A stretch of 8,216 nt of DNA from contig JAJYKI010000027.1 in assembly GCA_021788675.1 (NCBI GenBank), positions 1-8,216 on the forward strand, written 5' to 3'. The notes under the pieces are model-generated. The model did no database searches, was not told where the DNA came from, and saw only the letters and a program-made list of their open reading frames with translations. Both the position numbers and the translations under genes were made by a program. This document shows, in pieces, positions 1-5,640 of the stretch. The DNA comes from a bacterium (GTDB lineage: Bacteria; Patescibacteriota; Saccharimonadia; Saccharimonadales; UBA4665). Numbering within the stretch: the stretch's first letter is position 1; every line of letters begins with the position of its first letter.

Positions 1-104
1 ATTACACCTATGGAAAGTACGATACTGAATTCATAGGATTGGAATGGTCCCTAGCCTTGGGAGACTCGCACCGGTCCTACGCCAACAAAAATTGGTTAAA
101 ATAA
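1..104 (+). CDS. C-terminal end of an unidentified protein (partial)
   Basis: An open frame enters from the left edge, with its first whole codon at position 3, and ends at tandem stops TAA TAA (102-107). The visible 33 residues contain EFIGLEWSLALGDS followed by HRSYANKNWLK. They are rich in aromatic residues, which suits the tail of a folded protein. The other two forward frames close within the first 40 bases, and an intrinsic terminator follows about 87 bp downstream on the same strand, so a plus-strand gene ending here makes sense. I do not recognise the family. The fragment is too short to exclude a chance open frame. Confidence 0.45.
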   Translation, partial: YTYGKYDTEFIGLEWSLALGDSHRSYANKNWLK

Positions 105-190
105 TAAAACAAGCCTTATAACCAAAAAGGGCACAACAAAACTCAGGAAAACGCCTCAAAAGGGCTAATTCCGATAAAAAATAAGAAGGA

Positions 191-230
191 TGCCGTATCT
201 AGCCAAAAGCAAAGATACGGCACTTCTTTT
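191..230 (+). terminator. Rho-independent terminator
   Basis: A perfect 10-bp stem (TGCCGTATCT at 191-200 with AGATACGGCA at 213-222) encloses a 12-nt A-rich loop and is followed by CTTCTTTT. It most simply ends the transcript of the gene entering from the left, and it insulates parA. The stretch between that gene's stop and the stem (105-190) is A-rich and holds no gene I can see. It contains only a short direct repeat, AAAAGGGC, at 125-132 and 158-165. Confidence 0.8.
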
Positions 231-242
231 ATTAGATACAGA

Positions 243-284
243 TTTACCGGACATTTAAAAGGTGATAGTCTTAAGTAACAAAGG
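243..284 (+). promoter_or_regulatory. Candidate parA promoter and ribosome binding site
   Basis: TTTACC (243-248) lies 17 bp before TAGTCT (266-271). A TG at 263-264 would make this an extended -10. A weak Shine-Dalgarno AAAGG (280-284) lies 11 nt before the parA ATG, a long spacing. The -10 match is poor, so this is tentative. A promoter must nevertheless lie between the terminator and parA. Confidence 0.3.
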
Positions 285-295
285 TTGTTAGATTA

Positions 296-1057
296 ATGGG
301 ACATGTAATAGCGGTATTAAATCAGAAGGGTGGCGTTGGTAAAACAACAACGGTTATTAATTTGGCTGCTTATTTAAAAAAGATGAATAGGTCGGTTCTG
401 GTGGTTGATATAGATCCTCAGGGCAATGCAACCAGCGGTCTTGGAATTGATAAGAAGCACATTAACGCTAGTACCAGAGAGATTATTCTCGGCATTAACC
501 GCCTTGAGCATACAATTCTGCAAGTTAATAACGGAATTCATTTAGTGCCTACCAGTCAAAATCTTGCTGCTTTGGAGGTTGAATTGGTGTCTCTAAAGGA
601 GCGTGAGTATGGACTAAGGAAGGCTTTAGAGAGTAGTAAATATGACTACGTTCTGATTGACTGTCCGCCATCGCTGAGTTTATTGACAATTAATGCCTTA
701 GCCGCCTCTGATAGTGTTTTGATTCCGGTTCAAGCCGAATACTATGCACTGGAAGGGCTAAGTCAATTGTTGGAAGTTTTTCAGCTCGTCAGGTCAGGAC
801 TAAATCCCGATCTGAATTTACTTGGTGTTTTATTAACAATGTATGATTCGCGAACTGGATTATCCGAGCAGGTTAAAAATGAAGTTAAGAACTATTTTGG
901 CGAAAAAGTTTTTGATACTGTCATTCCAAGAAACGTGCGTCTAGCCGAGGCTCCCTCGCACGGTAAACCGATTAGTGAATATGATAAATGGAGCAAGGGA
1001 GCCAGGGCATATAAACAGCTTGCTAAAGAAGTTCACCAGCGCGTAGTATCGTCTTGA
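296..1057 (+). CDS. parA: ParA/Soj chromosome-partitioning ATPase
   Basis: This is a cytoplasmic Walker-type ATPase that binds DNA non-specifically as an ATP dimer. It moves or positions ParB-bound origin regions when ParB stimulates hydrolysis. The deviant Walker A motif KGGVGKTT is at residues 11-18, with the signature lysine Lys11. Switch-region DIDPQGNATSGLG is at 38-50 and Walker B YDYVLIDCPPS at 116-126. The C-terminal PRNVRLAEAPSHGKPI (211-226) is typical of Soj. At 253 residues with no N-terminal helix-turn-helix, it is the short chromosomal type, not a plasmid P1-type ParA. The ATG is chosen because the conserved beta strand starts three residues later, as in Soj. It is followed by parB after a 49-bp gap. 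The stop is UGA. Assignment is firm. Confidence 0.97.
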   Translation: MGHVIAVLNQKGGVGKTTTVINLAAYLKKMNRSVLVVDIDPQGNATSGLGIDKKHINASTREIILGINRLEHTILQVNNGIHLVPTSQNLAALEVELVSLKEREYGLRKALESSKYDYVLIDCPPSLSLLTINALAASDSVLIPVQAEYYALEGLSQLLEVFQLVRSGLNPDLNLLGVLLTMYDSRTGLSEQVKNEVKNYFGEKVFDTVIPRNVRLAEAPSHGKPISEYDKWSKGARAYKQLAKEVHQRVVSS

Positions 1058-1083
1058 GCTGGTAGGGAAATTCGTAAGTGTTT

Positions 1084-1099
1084 ATGCTATAGTTAGCAT
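1084..1099 (+). promoter_or_regulatory. Extended -10 promoter of parB inside an inverted repeat
   Basis: TGC-TATAGT (TG at 1085-1086, hexamer 1088-1093) is a good extended -10. No clear -35 is visible. The hexamer sits within a perfect inverted repeat, ATGCTA (1084-1089), TAGT, TAGCAT (1094-1099), which could be an operator. Transcription starting about 7 nt beyond the -10 would leave a leader of only about 6 nt before the parB ATG, and no Shine-Dalgarno is present there. parB may also be read through from parA. Confidence 0.5.
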
Positions 1100-1106
1100 T
1101 AATAAT

Positions 1107-1967
1107 ATGGCAAAGACGACAAAACACGGTCTGGGAAATGGTTTATCGGCGCTCATACCTAAAGAAATAGATGCCGAACTGTTTAAAGACGCGACCGAAA
1201 AGATCCATAAATTGGCGCTTAATATAATAGAGCCAAATTCCGATCAGCCCAGGAAACACTTCGATGAAGAATCTCTTAAAGAACTGGCCGAATCCATTAA
1301 GAAACACGGTGTATTGCAGCCGATAGTGGTATCGCCTGCCGGCAAGAAGTACCGTCTGGTTGCGGGAGAGAGAAGATGGCGAGCGGCTAAAATGGCCGAA
1401 CTGACTGAGATACCGGCAATCGTTAAGACGTTTGAAGAACTGGAAAGGTTGGAAGTAGCCATCATAGAGAACGTACAAAGAGTCGACCTTTCGCCTTTAG
1501 AGCAAGCTGCCAGCATTGAAAAACTGCATCAGCAATTCTCAATGTCTTATGAAAGCATCGCCAAGCGGCTTGGCAAGGCATTGTCGACCGTGAACAATAT
1601 TGCGAGACTACTGCAGCTGCCCCCAGAAGCTACCGAAGCTTTGAACAAAAAAATTATAACCGAAGGTCACGCCCGGGCAATCCTGTCGCTCAAAGATCAT
1701 CCTGAACAACAAAAGCATTTACTGGCCGGTTGTATTAACGGTTGGAGCGTTCGCCAAGCGGAGCGTTTCGCAGTTAGTGTTAAGGAAGGTTTTAAGGATT
1801 CCAAACAAGCTCAAGCCAGAGTTTATGAGGAAACTCCGGAAACTAAAGTCTTAGGCAAGAGGCTTGGTACTAAAGTTGCACTGAAGCGTATGGCTAAGGG
1901 CGGAAGGCTTGAGATTACATTTAAAAACGATCAGGATCTAAAAAGAATCATAGATCTTATCGATTAG
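1107..1967 (+). CDS. parB: ParB/Spo0J centromere-binding CTP switch protein
   Basis: ParB binds parS sites near the origin, clamps and spreads along DNA, and stimulates ParA. The 286-residue chain shows the family layout in order. An N-terminal ParA-contacting motif GLGNGLSALIP is at 8-18. The ParB/Srx nucleotide domain spans about 34-128, with GERRWRAAK at 87-95 and ENVQR at 121-125, the regions forming the CTP pocket in characterised ParBs. A helix-turn-helix region lies at about 146-172 (SYESIAKRLGKALSTVNNI). A basic linker and a C-terminal dimerisation segment end the protein (about 245-286). The start is fixed by the N-terminal motif. There is no Shine-Dalgarno before the ATG. The gene ends in TAG, 18 bp from the convergent lepB stop. 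No canonical parS is visible in the window. Confidence 0.97.
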   Translation: MAKTTKHGLGNGLSALIPKEIDAELFKDATEKIHKLALNIIEPNSDQPRKHFDEESLKELAESIKKHGVLQPIVVSPAGKKYRLVAGERRWRAAKMAELTEIPAIVKTFEELERLEVAIIENVQRVDLSPLEQAASIEKLHQQFSMSYESIAKRLGKALSTVNNIARLLQLPPEATEALNKKIITEGHARAILSLKDHPEQQKHLLAGCINGWSVRQAERFAVSVKEGFKDSKQAQARVYEETPETKVLGKRLGTKVALKRMAKGGRLEITFKNDQDLKRIIDLID

Positions 1968-1989
1968 TTTTATATATTTATTAAACTAA
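1964..1989. repeat. Inverted repeat centred on the parB/lepB convergent junction
   Basis: TTAGTTT (1964-1970) pairs with AAACTAA (1983-1989). After one T-T mismatch, three more pairs (1972-1974 with 1979-1981) close a 4-nt loop. The arms contain the TAG stops of both genes, and the centre (1976.5) is the exact midpoint between the stops. The stem is AT-rich and has no U-tract after it on either strand, so a bidirectional terminator role is only a possibility. Confidence 0.4.
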
Positions 1990-2579
1990 AAGACTTTTGC
2001 CTGAGACAAGGGAAGTATTCTTAGTACCAGCTGGCCGATAACCTGGCTTGTATTGATGGGGCCAAACATTCTTGAATCACAGGACACCGTCCGATTATCT
2101 CCCATGACAAATAACTGATGATTATTTAGAGTCACGGTTTCGTTTGGCGTGGAAGGCTGAATAAAGTGGCCACTGTTATAGCCGAGCTGATTATCCGGCT
2201 GTAATCCGTTCGGATATTTTTTGTCATATATAGTAACGGTGCCGTTTTTTATGACTACTTTATCTCCGGGCAAACCGATAACTCTCTTGATAAGCTGTTT
2301 AGGAGTGGCTTGTCCGCAGCTGGATAAATTAGACTCTTCAAATACTATTATTTCACCGCGCTTTGGAACGTACTGGTGTCCGGTTATGCTTGCCCAGGTT
2401 CGCGGTACTTTCCAGATAATTAATTTGTCCTGATTTTGCAGGGTTGGTTCCATGCTGGGGCCGTCAACCGCATAGGAGCGGAACACGAAAGTAATAATCA
2501 AAAATGCAAAAAACAGGGCAAGTAAAATTACCCCTGCAAAAGACAAAAATTCACGAATGCCTGAATTATTTTTGTCCAT
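1986..2579 (-). CDS. lepB: Signal peptidase I
   Basis: This membrane-bound serine-lysine protease removes signal peptides from exported proteins at the outer face of the cytoplasmic membrane. In its 197 residues, one N-terminal transmembrane helix (about 13-33) is followed by GPSMEPTL (40-47), whose Ser42 is the predicted nucleophile. LIKRVIGLPGD (96-106) supplies the predicted general base Lys98. The late box MGDN (159-162) with SCDSRMFGP (166-174) completes the S26 family signature. All catalytic boxes are present and the length is normal for a compact single-spanning enzyme. It converges with parB and diverges from the membrane-protein gene at 2714. Its own promoter lies about 50-80 bp upstream. 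Residues around 81-95 and 125-145 form loops I cannot assign. The stop is TAG. Confidence 0.95.
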   Translation of the reverse strand: MDKNNSGIREFLSFAGVILLALFFAFLIITFVFRSYAVDGPSMEPTLQNQDKLIIWKVPRTWASITGHQYVPKRGEIIVFEESNLSSCGQATPKQLIKRVIGLPGDKVVIKNGTVTIYDKKYPNGLQPDNQLGYNSGHFIQPSTPNETVTLNNHQLFVMGDNRTVSCDSRMFGPINTSQVIGQLVLRILPLSQAKVF

Positions 2580-2630
2580 AGCCTATGTTTCTTTTTTCAG
2601 GCCTAAATAATGAAATCACCACTGCATTAA

Positions 2631-2661
2631 ACTATAGCATGTTTAGACGTTGCTTAGTCAA
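2631..2661 (-). promoter_or_regulatory. lepB promoter
   Basis: On the minus strand, TTGACT (2661-2656) precedes extended -10 TGC-TATAGT (2639-2631; hexamer 2636-2631) with a 19-bp spacer. The 11-mer ATGCTATAGTT is identical to the one in the parB promoter. Transcription would start near 2624, leaving a leader of about 45 nt. The Shine-Dalgarno is poor, with only a short purine run near the ATG. Confidence 0.6.
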
Positions 2662-2698
2662 AAATATAATCAGACTTCTTAAGTTTAGTGTTTTTTAG

Positions 2699-2704
2699 TA
2701 TATT
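2699..2704 (+). promoter_or_regulatory. Candidate -10 for the 2714 membrane-protein gene
   Basis: TATATT (2699-2704) ends 9 nt before the ATG, and a poor -35 (TTCTTA, 2676-2681) sits 17 bp upstream. If used, transcription would begin about 2 nt before the start codon. The T-rich bases before the ATG contain no Shine-Dalgarno. A second TATATT overlaps at 2705-2710. The AT-richness of the region makes chance matches easy. Confidence 0.35.
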
Positions 2705-2713
2705 TATATTGTA

Positions 2714-3472
2714 ATGGAACTTGCTTTTAGGAGGCTTAAGCCGACAAAGGGCGTATCTGCCCTAGTGCATAATTCTTTGCTGGCTTTATTGCCTTTGATT
2801 ATTTTCGCGCTAGTCAGGCTGAATAAGACTGACTTTACTCAGCTGGCTCTCATACTCATCGTATTAAGTAAATGGCGTATGTTTGCCGTCAGGCCGAGAT
2901 TTTGGCCGGCGAACATAAGAGCGAACTCCGTTGATTTAATGGTAGGACTGTCTACGGTCGCATTTATGACCATTAGTCCGAATATAATATTGCAGCTTGT
3001 CTGGATGTTTGCGTACGGCTTTTGGTTGATAAAAATCAAGCCGGCAAATTCCAGCCTGATGATCTCGGTTCAGGCGGGTATAGGCCAACTTGCTGCACTA
3101 AGTGCATTATATTTGGCATGGCCGAATGGGCCGCTTTACGGACTTACTTTGGCAACGGGAATTATATGTTATTTGGCCGCCAGACATTTCTTCGATGCCT
3201 TCGACGAAAGTTACTCCAGACTATTAAGTTATTTATGGGGTTATTTTGGCGCCAGCTTGGCTTGGCTGCTGAGTCATTGGCTATTGTTTTACGGTAGCAT
3301 TGCTCAGCCGACAGTATTATTGACGGCTATAGGTTACGGAATGGCCGCTCTTTATTATCTAGACCACCAGGACAAGTTGAGTAAAAGCATTCAAAGACAG
3401 TTCGTTTTGGTCATGGTCCTAATAATTTTAATCGTATTAATCTTCTCAGATTGGGGAAGTAAAGTAGTCTAA
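2714..3472 (+). CDS. Multi-pass membrane protein of unknown function
   Basis: I do not recognise this 252-residue protein. It is strongly hydrophobic, with about eight or nine likely membrane segments, near residues 17-36, 40-58, 73-90, 91-107, 114-135, 140-157, 168-192, 198-216 and 229-246. A basic N-terminus (FRRLKPTK) suggests that end is cytoplasmic. Conserved-looking polar spots are RPRFWPANIRANSVDLMVG (60-78) before the third segment and ARHFFDAFDE (156-165) after the sixth. The charged and aromatic residues there could be functional. It lies 17 bp upstream of the HtrA-type protease and probably shares its transcript, suggesting a role in envelope processes. That link is inference only. 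No signal peptide, transporter signature or cysteine motif is evident. The divergent neighbour is lepB. Confidence 0.85.
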   Translation: MELAFRRLKPTKGVSALVHNSLLALLPLIIFALVRLNKTDFTQLALILIVLSKWRMFAVRPRFWPANIRANSVDLMVGLSTVAFMTISPNIILQLVWMFAYGFWLIKIKPANSSLMISVQAGIGQLAALSALYLAWPNGPLYGLTLATGIICYLAARHFFDAFDESYSRLLSYLWGYFGASLAWLLSHWLLFYGSIAQPTVLLTAIGYGMAALYYLDHQDKLSKSIQRQFVLVMVLIILIVLIFSDWGSKVV

Positions 3473-3475
3473 ATC

Positions 3476-3484
3476 AAGGGGGAG
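3476..3484 (+). promoter_or_regulatory. Strong Shine-Dalgarno of the HtrA gene
   Basis: AAGGGGGAG ends 5 nt before the ATG at 3490, in the 17-bp gap after the upstream gene's TAA. It fixes the HtrA start. Operon-internal genes here have good Shine-Dalgarno sequences, whereas several promoter-proximal ones do not. Confidence 0.7.
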
Positions 3485-3489
3485 ACTAA

Positions 3490-4821
3490 ATGCTGGGCAA
3501 AACCAACAAATCCGAAACTTCAGAGCGACTAAATTCAATATCCACGAGACCGAAACAGGCTCGTAGCGGTAAGACCATAACTATTACCTTACCGCGTATT
3601 AACAGGCCGAAAATTAACCTGAAACGTCTATTAACGTCTATGCAGGCTCTTTTTCTTGTGTTGGTGCTGGTAGTTGGAGTTGTGGCCGGTTTCCTAGGCG
3701 GCTTAATTGAATCGGTCGGCTATAACGGCAAAGTCTACACGGCGTCAATTAGCCAACAATCAAAAATTATCCCTTCCAATAATCAGTTAATAGTCGATAT
3801 TGCCAAAAAACTATCGCCCAGCGTCGTAAGTGTTAACGCGACATCCAACGCCCAGTCGACGCCGAACTTTTTCGGTTTTTCGCAGCAGGTGCAACAGCAA
3901 TCCGAAGGTACCGGAATTATCATATCCAGCAACGGTCTGGTGTTGACCAATCGCCATGTCGTACCGGCAGGGACGAGCTCGGTCAGCATTACGCTTAGCA
4001 ACGGTACTCAGCTTAACGACGTAACTGTTGTCGGACGGACTTCGCCGAGTGATAGTTTGGATATTGCAATATTGAAAATCAACAATACTCAAGGTCAAAA
4101 ACTGACACCTGCGGTCATCGGGGATTCGAGTACGGTTCAGGTGGGTGATGGTGTCGTGGCAATCGGTAACGCGCTCGGTCAATTTCAAAACACAGTAACC
4201 AGTGGCATCATATCCGGCTACGGTAGAAATATTACCGCCAGCTCCAGTAGTGGCGGCAGTAACAGTCTGTTCTTGCCTTATTCCGGGACATCTACGGGTT
4301 CGAGTGAAAATCTTAGTGATCTATTTCAGACCGATGCCGCGATTAATGAAGGCAATTCGGGCGGTCCTTTAGTAAATTTAAATGGTCAAGTCATCGGTGT
4401 TAATACGGCAATTGCGAGCAATTCGCAAAACATCGGCTTCGCTATCCCGATCAATGAAGTCAAAGGCCTTATTAAAGAGGTTGTAAAGACAGGGAAGTTT
4501 AAGCGTCCGTTTCTTGGCGTCCGCTACATTCCCGTAACCCCGGCTGTTAAAAGCCAGTATCATCTAAGTGTCAATAACGGTGCCTATATACCAAAAGGAA
4601 GTAGTTCGAGCCCGTCAATAGTAGCCGGCACCCCGGCTGCAAAAGCTAAGCTCAAGCCAGGCGATGTCATAACTAAAATTAACAATACATCGCTTAATCT
4701 ACGCAATGATTTAGCGACTGTAATTGATCAATTCGAGCCGGGTCAAAGCATCAAGCTGACCGTCGTTAACGGATCAAATACCAGAACCGTGCAAGTCAAA
4801 CTTGGCGTTGCGCCAAACTAA
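3490..4821 (+). CDS. htrA: HtrA/DegP-type membrane-anchored serine protease (S1C, one PDZ)
   Basis: This protease degrades or refolds damaged proteins outside the cytoplasmic membrane. The 443-residue chain begins with a basic, Ser/Thr-rich cytoplasmic region (1-50). A transmembrane helix follows (about 51-73), then an extracellular trypsin-like domain (about 95-335) and a single PDZ domain (about 340-438). The predicted catalytic triad is His156 in LTNRHVV, Asp191 in SLDIAILK and Ser290 in GNSGGPL. All three are present, so the enzyme should be active. A Ser/Gly-rich stretch (249-273) interrupts the protease domain between two strands, where regulatory loops occur in the family. The anchored single-PDZ layout resembles Gram-positive HtrA more than periplasmic two-PDZ DegP. 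The gene follows the 2714 membrane-protein gene by 17 bp, and its end overlaps convergent prmC by 26 bp. Confidence 0.95.
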   Translation: MLGKTNKSETSERLNSISTRPKQARSGKTITITLPRINRPKINLKRLLTSMQALFLVLVLVVGVVAGFLGGLIESVGYNGKVYTASISQQSKIIPSNNQLIVDIAKKLSPSVVSVNATSNAQSTPNFFGFSQQVQQQSEGTGIIISSNGLVLTNRHVVPAGTSSVSITLSNGTQLNDVTVVGRTSPSDSLDIAILKINNTQGQKLTPAVIGDSSTVQVGDGVVAIGNALGQFQNTVTSGIISGYGRNITASSSSGGSNSLFLPYSGTSTGSSENLSDLFQTDAAINEGNSGGPLVNLNGQVIGVNTAIASNSQNIGFAIPINEVKGLIKEVVKTGKFKRPFLGVRYIPVTPAVKSQYHLSVNNGAYIPKGSSSSPSIVAGTPAAKAKLKPGDVITKINNTSLNLRNDLATVIDQFEPGQSIKLTVVNGSNTRTVQVKLGVAPN

Positions 4822-5638
4822 AAACCTGTATAAAGTCATTGGTTTTATCAAGTTCATAGTTGTGGCTTAAGGCAATTTCGGCCAGATCCTTGTGCTGTGG
4901 CGGCATGGATTCGGTTATGATGTGATCCGGTTTGGTAGGTAGTTTGTCTATTTGACAAAAAAGCCGCTCATACAGCTCAAGTCCGGTTTGACCGCCAAAA
5001 ATAGCCGTTTTGGGTTCGTCCGCAGCAGAACGATTGATTTGCCAGCTATCAGGTACGTAAGGTAGATTGGCGATTATAATGCACGGGCTTTTAAAATCGG
5101 CATCGTTAAGCCGTGCGATTAAATCACTATTAGTAAATTGAATCCGACAGGCATATCTTTCGGCATTAATCCGGGCAACATCCAAGCAGTTCTTATCTAT
5201 GTCTGTGGCAATGGCGCTACATCTTGGCAATTCAAGCTTGGCGGTTATGATCAGGGCGCCGGAACCGGTTCCGACTTCGATTACGTGGCAGGCATCATTC
5301 TTATCCCGGCAGAGCTCGAGTAGTTCCTCAATAATGGATTCGCTTTCAGGGCGGGGTTCAAGAACTCGGCTGTCGACAAAAAAATCTCGACCGTAAAATT
5401 CGGTCTTTTGACGTACATAAGCTAATGGTATGTGTCGTGAGCGCCTTAAAACCGCCCGTTTGACGTTACTGAACTGATCAGCGGTTAATTGAATGTGCGA
5501 TTCGGCCAGTATTTTTGCACGATCAATGCCGGTAATGTCTTCTATTAGTACCAGGGCGTCTAAGCGGGCGGTGTTGATGCCGGCAGATTCAAGCCGGTGC
5601 TGAGCCCAGCTTAGTACTTCTTGCGTCGTTTTGATCAA
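4796..5638 (-). CDS. prmC: Release factor glutamine methyltransferase PrmC
   Basis: PrmC uses S-adenosylmethionine to N5-methylate the glutamine of the GGQ loop in release factors, raising termination efficiency. The 280 residues show a helical N-terminal substrate-binding domain (about 1-85), then LEPRPESES (93-101, usually PRP-D/E-TE). SAM motif I is EVGTGSGA (121-128) and the acidic ribose-binding region is ATDID (144-148). The C-terminal EPKTAIFGGQTGLELYERL (208-226) is typical of PrmC. The catalytic motif reads ANLPYVP, with NLPY at 191-194 where most PrmC proteins have NPPY. The start is TTG at 5638, only 2 nt after the prfA stop. It is supported by an AAGGAG 8 nt upstream and by alignment of the first helix. 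The adjacent gene encodes its substrate, RF1. Its 3' end overlaps the HtrA gene. The stop is UGA. Confidence 0.93.
   Translation of the reverse strand: MIKTTQEVLSWAQHRLESAGINTARLDALVLIEDITGIDRAKILAESHIQLTADQFSNVKRAVLRRSRHIPLAYVRQKTEFYGRDFFVDSRVLEPRPESESIIEELLELCRDKNDACHVIEVGTGSGALIITAKLELPRCSAIATDIDKNCLDVARINAERYACRIQFTNSDLIARLNDADFKSPCIIIANLPYVPDSWQINRSAADEPKTAIFGGQTGLELYERLFCQIDKLPTKPDHIITESMPPQHKDLAEIALSHNYELDKTNDFIQVFSLAQRQV
4802..4816. repeat. GC-rich hairpin inside the HtrA/prmC tail-to-tail overlap
   Basis: TTGGCG (4802-4807), loop TTG, CGCCAA (4811-4816) form a perfect 6-bp stem. Its centre lies within 1 bp of the midpoint of the 26-bp overlap (4796-4821). Each strand reads the hairpin just before its own stop codon. 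A second, looser inverted repeat (AAAACC 4821-4826, GGTTTT 4841-4846) follows on the plus strand. No U-tract directly follows the hairpin, so it is not a classical intrinsic terminator. Confidence 0.5.
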
Positions 5639-5640
5639 GT

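Noticed and set aside
3811..4188. Minus-strand open frame of 125 codons inside the HtrA gene
   Set aside because: It is a shadow of a well-supported protease coding sequence, with low-complexity content unlike a folded protein.
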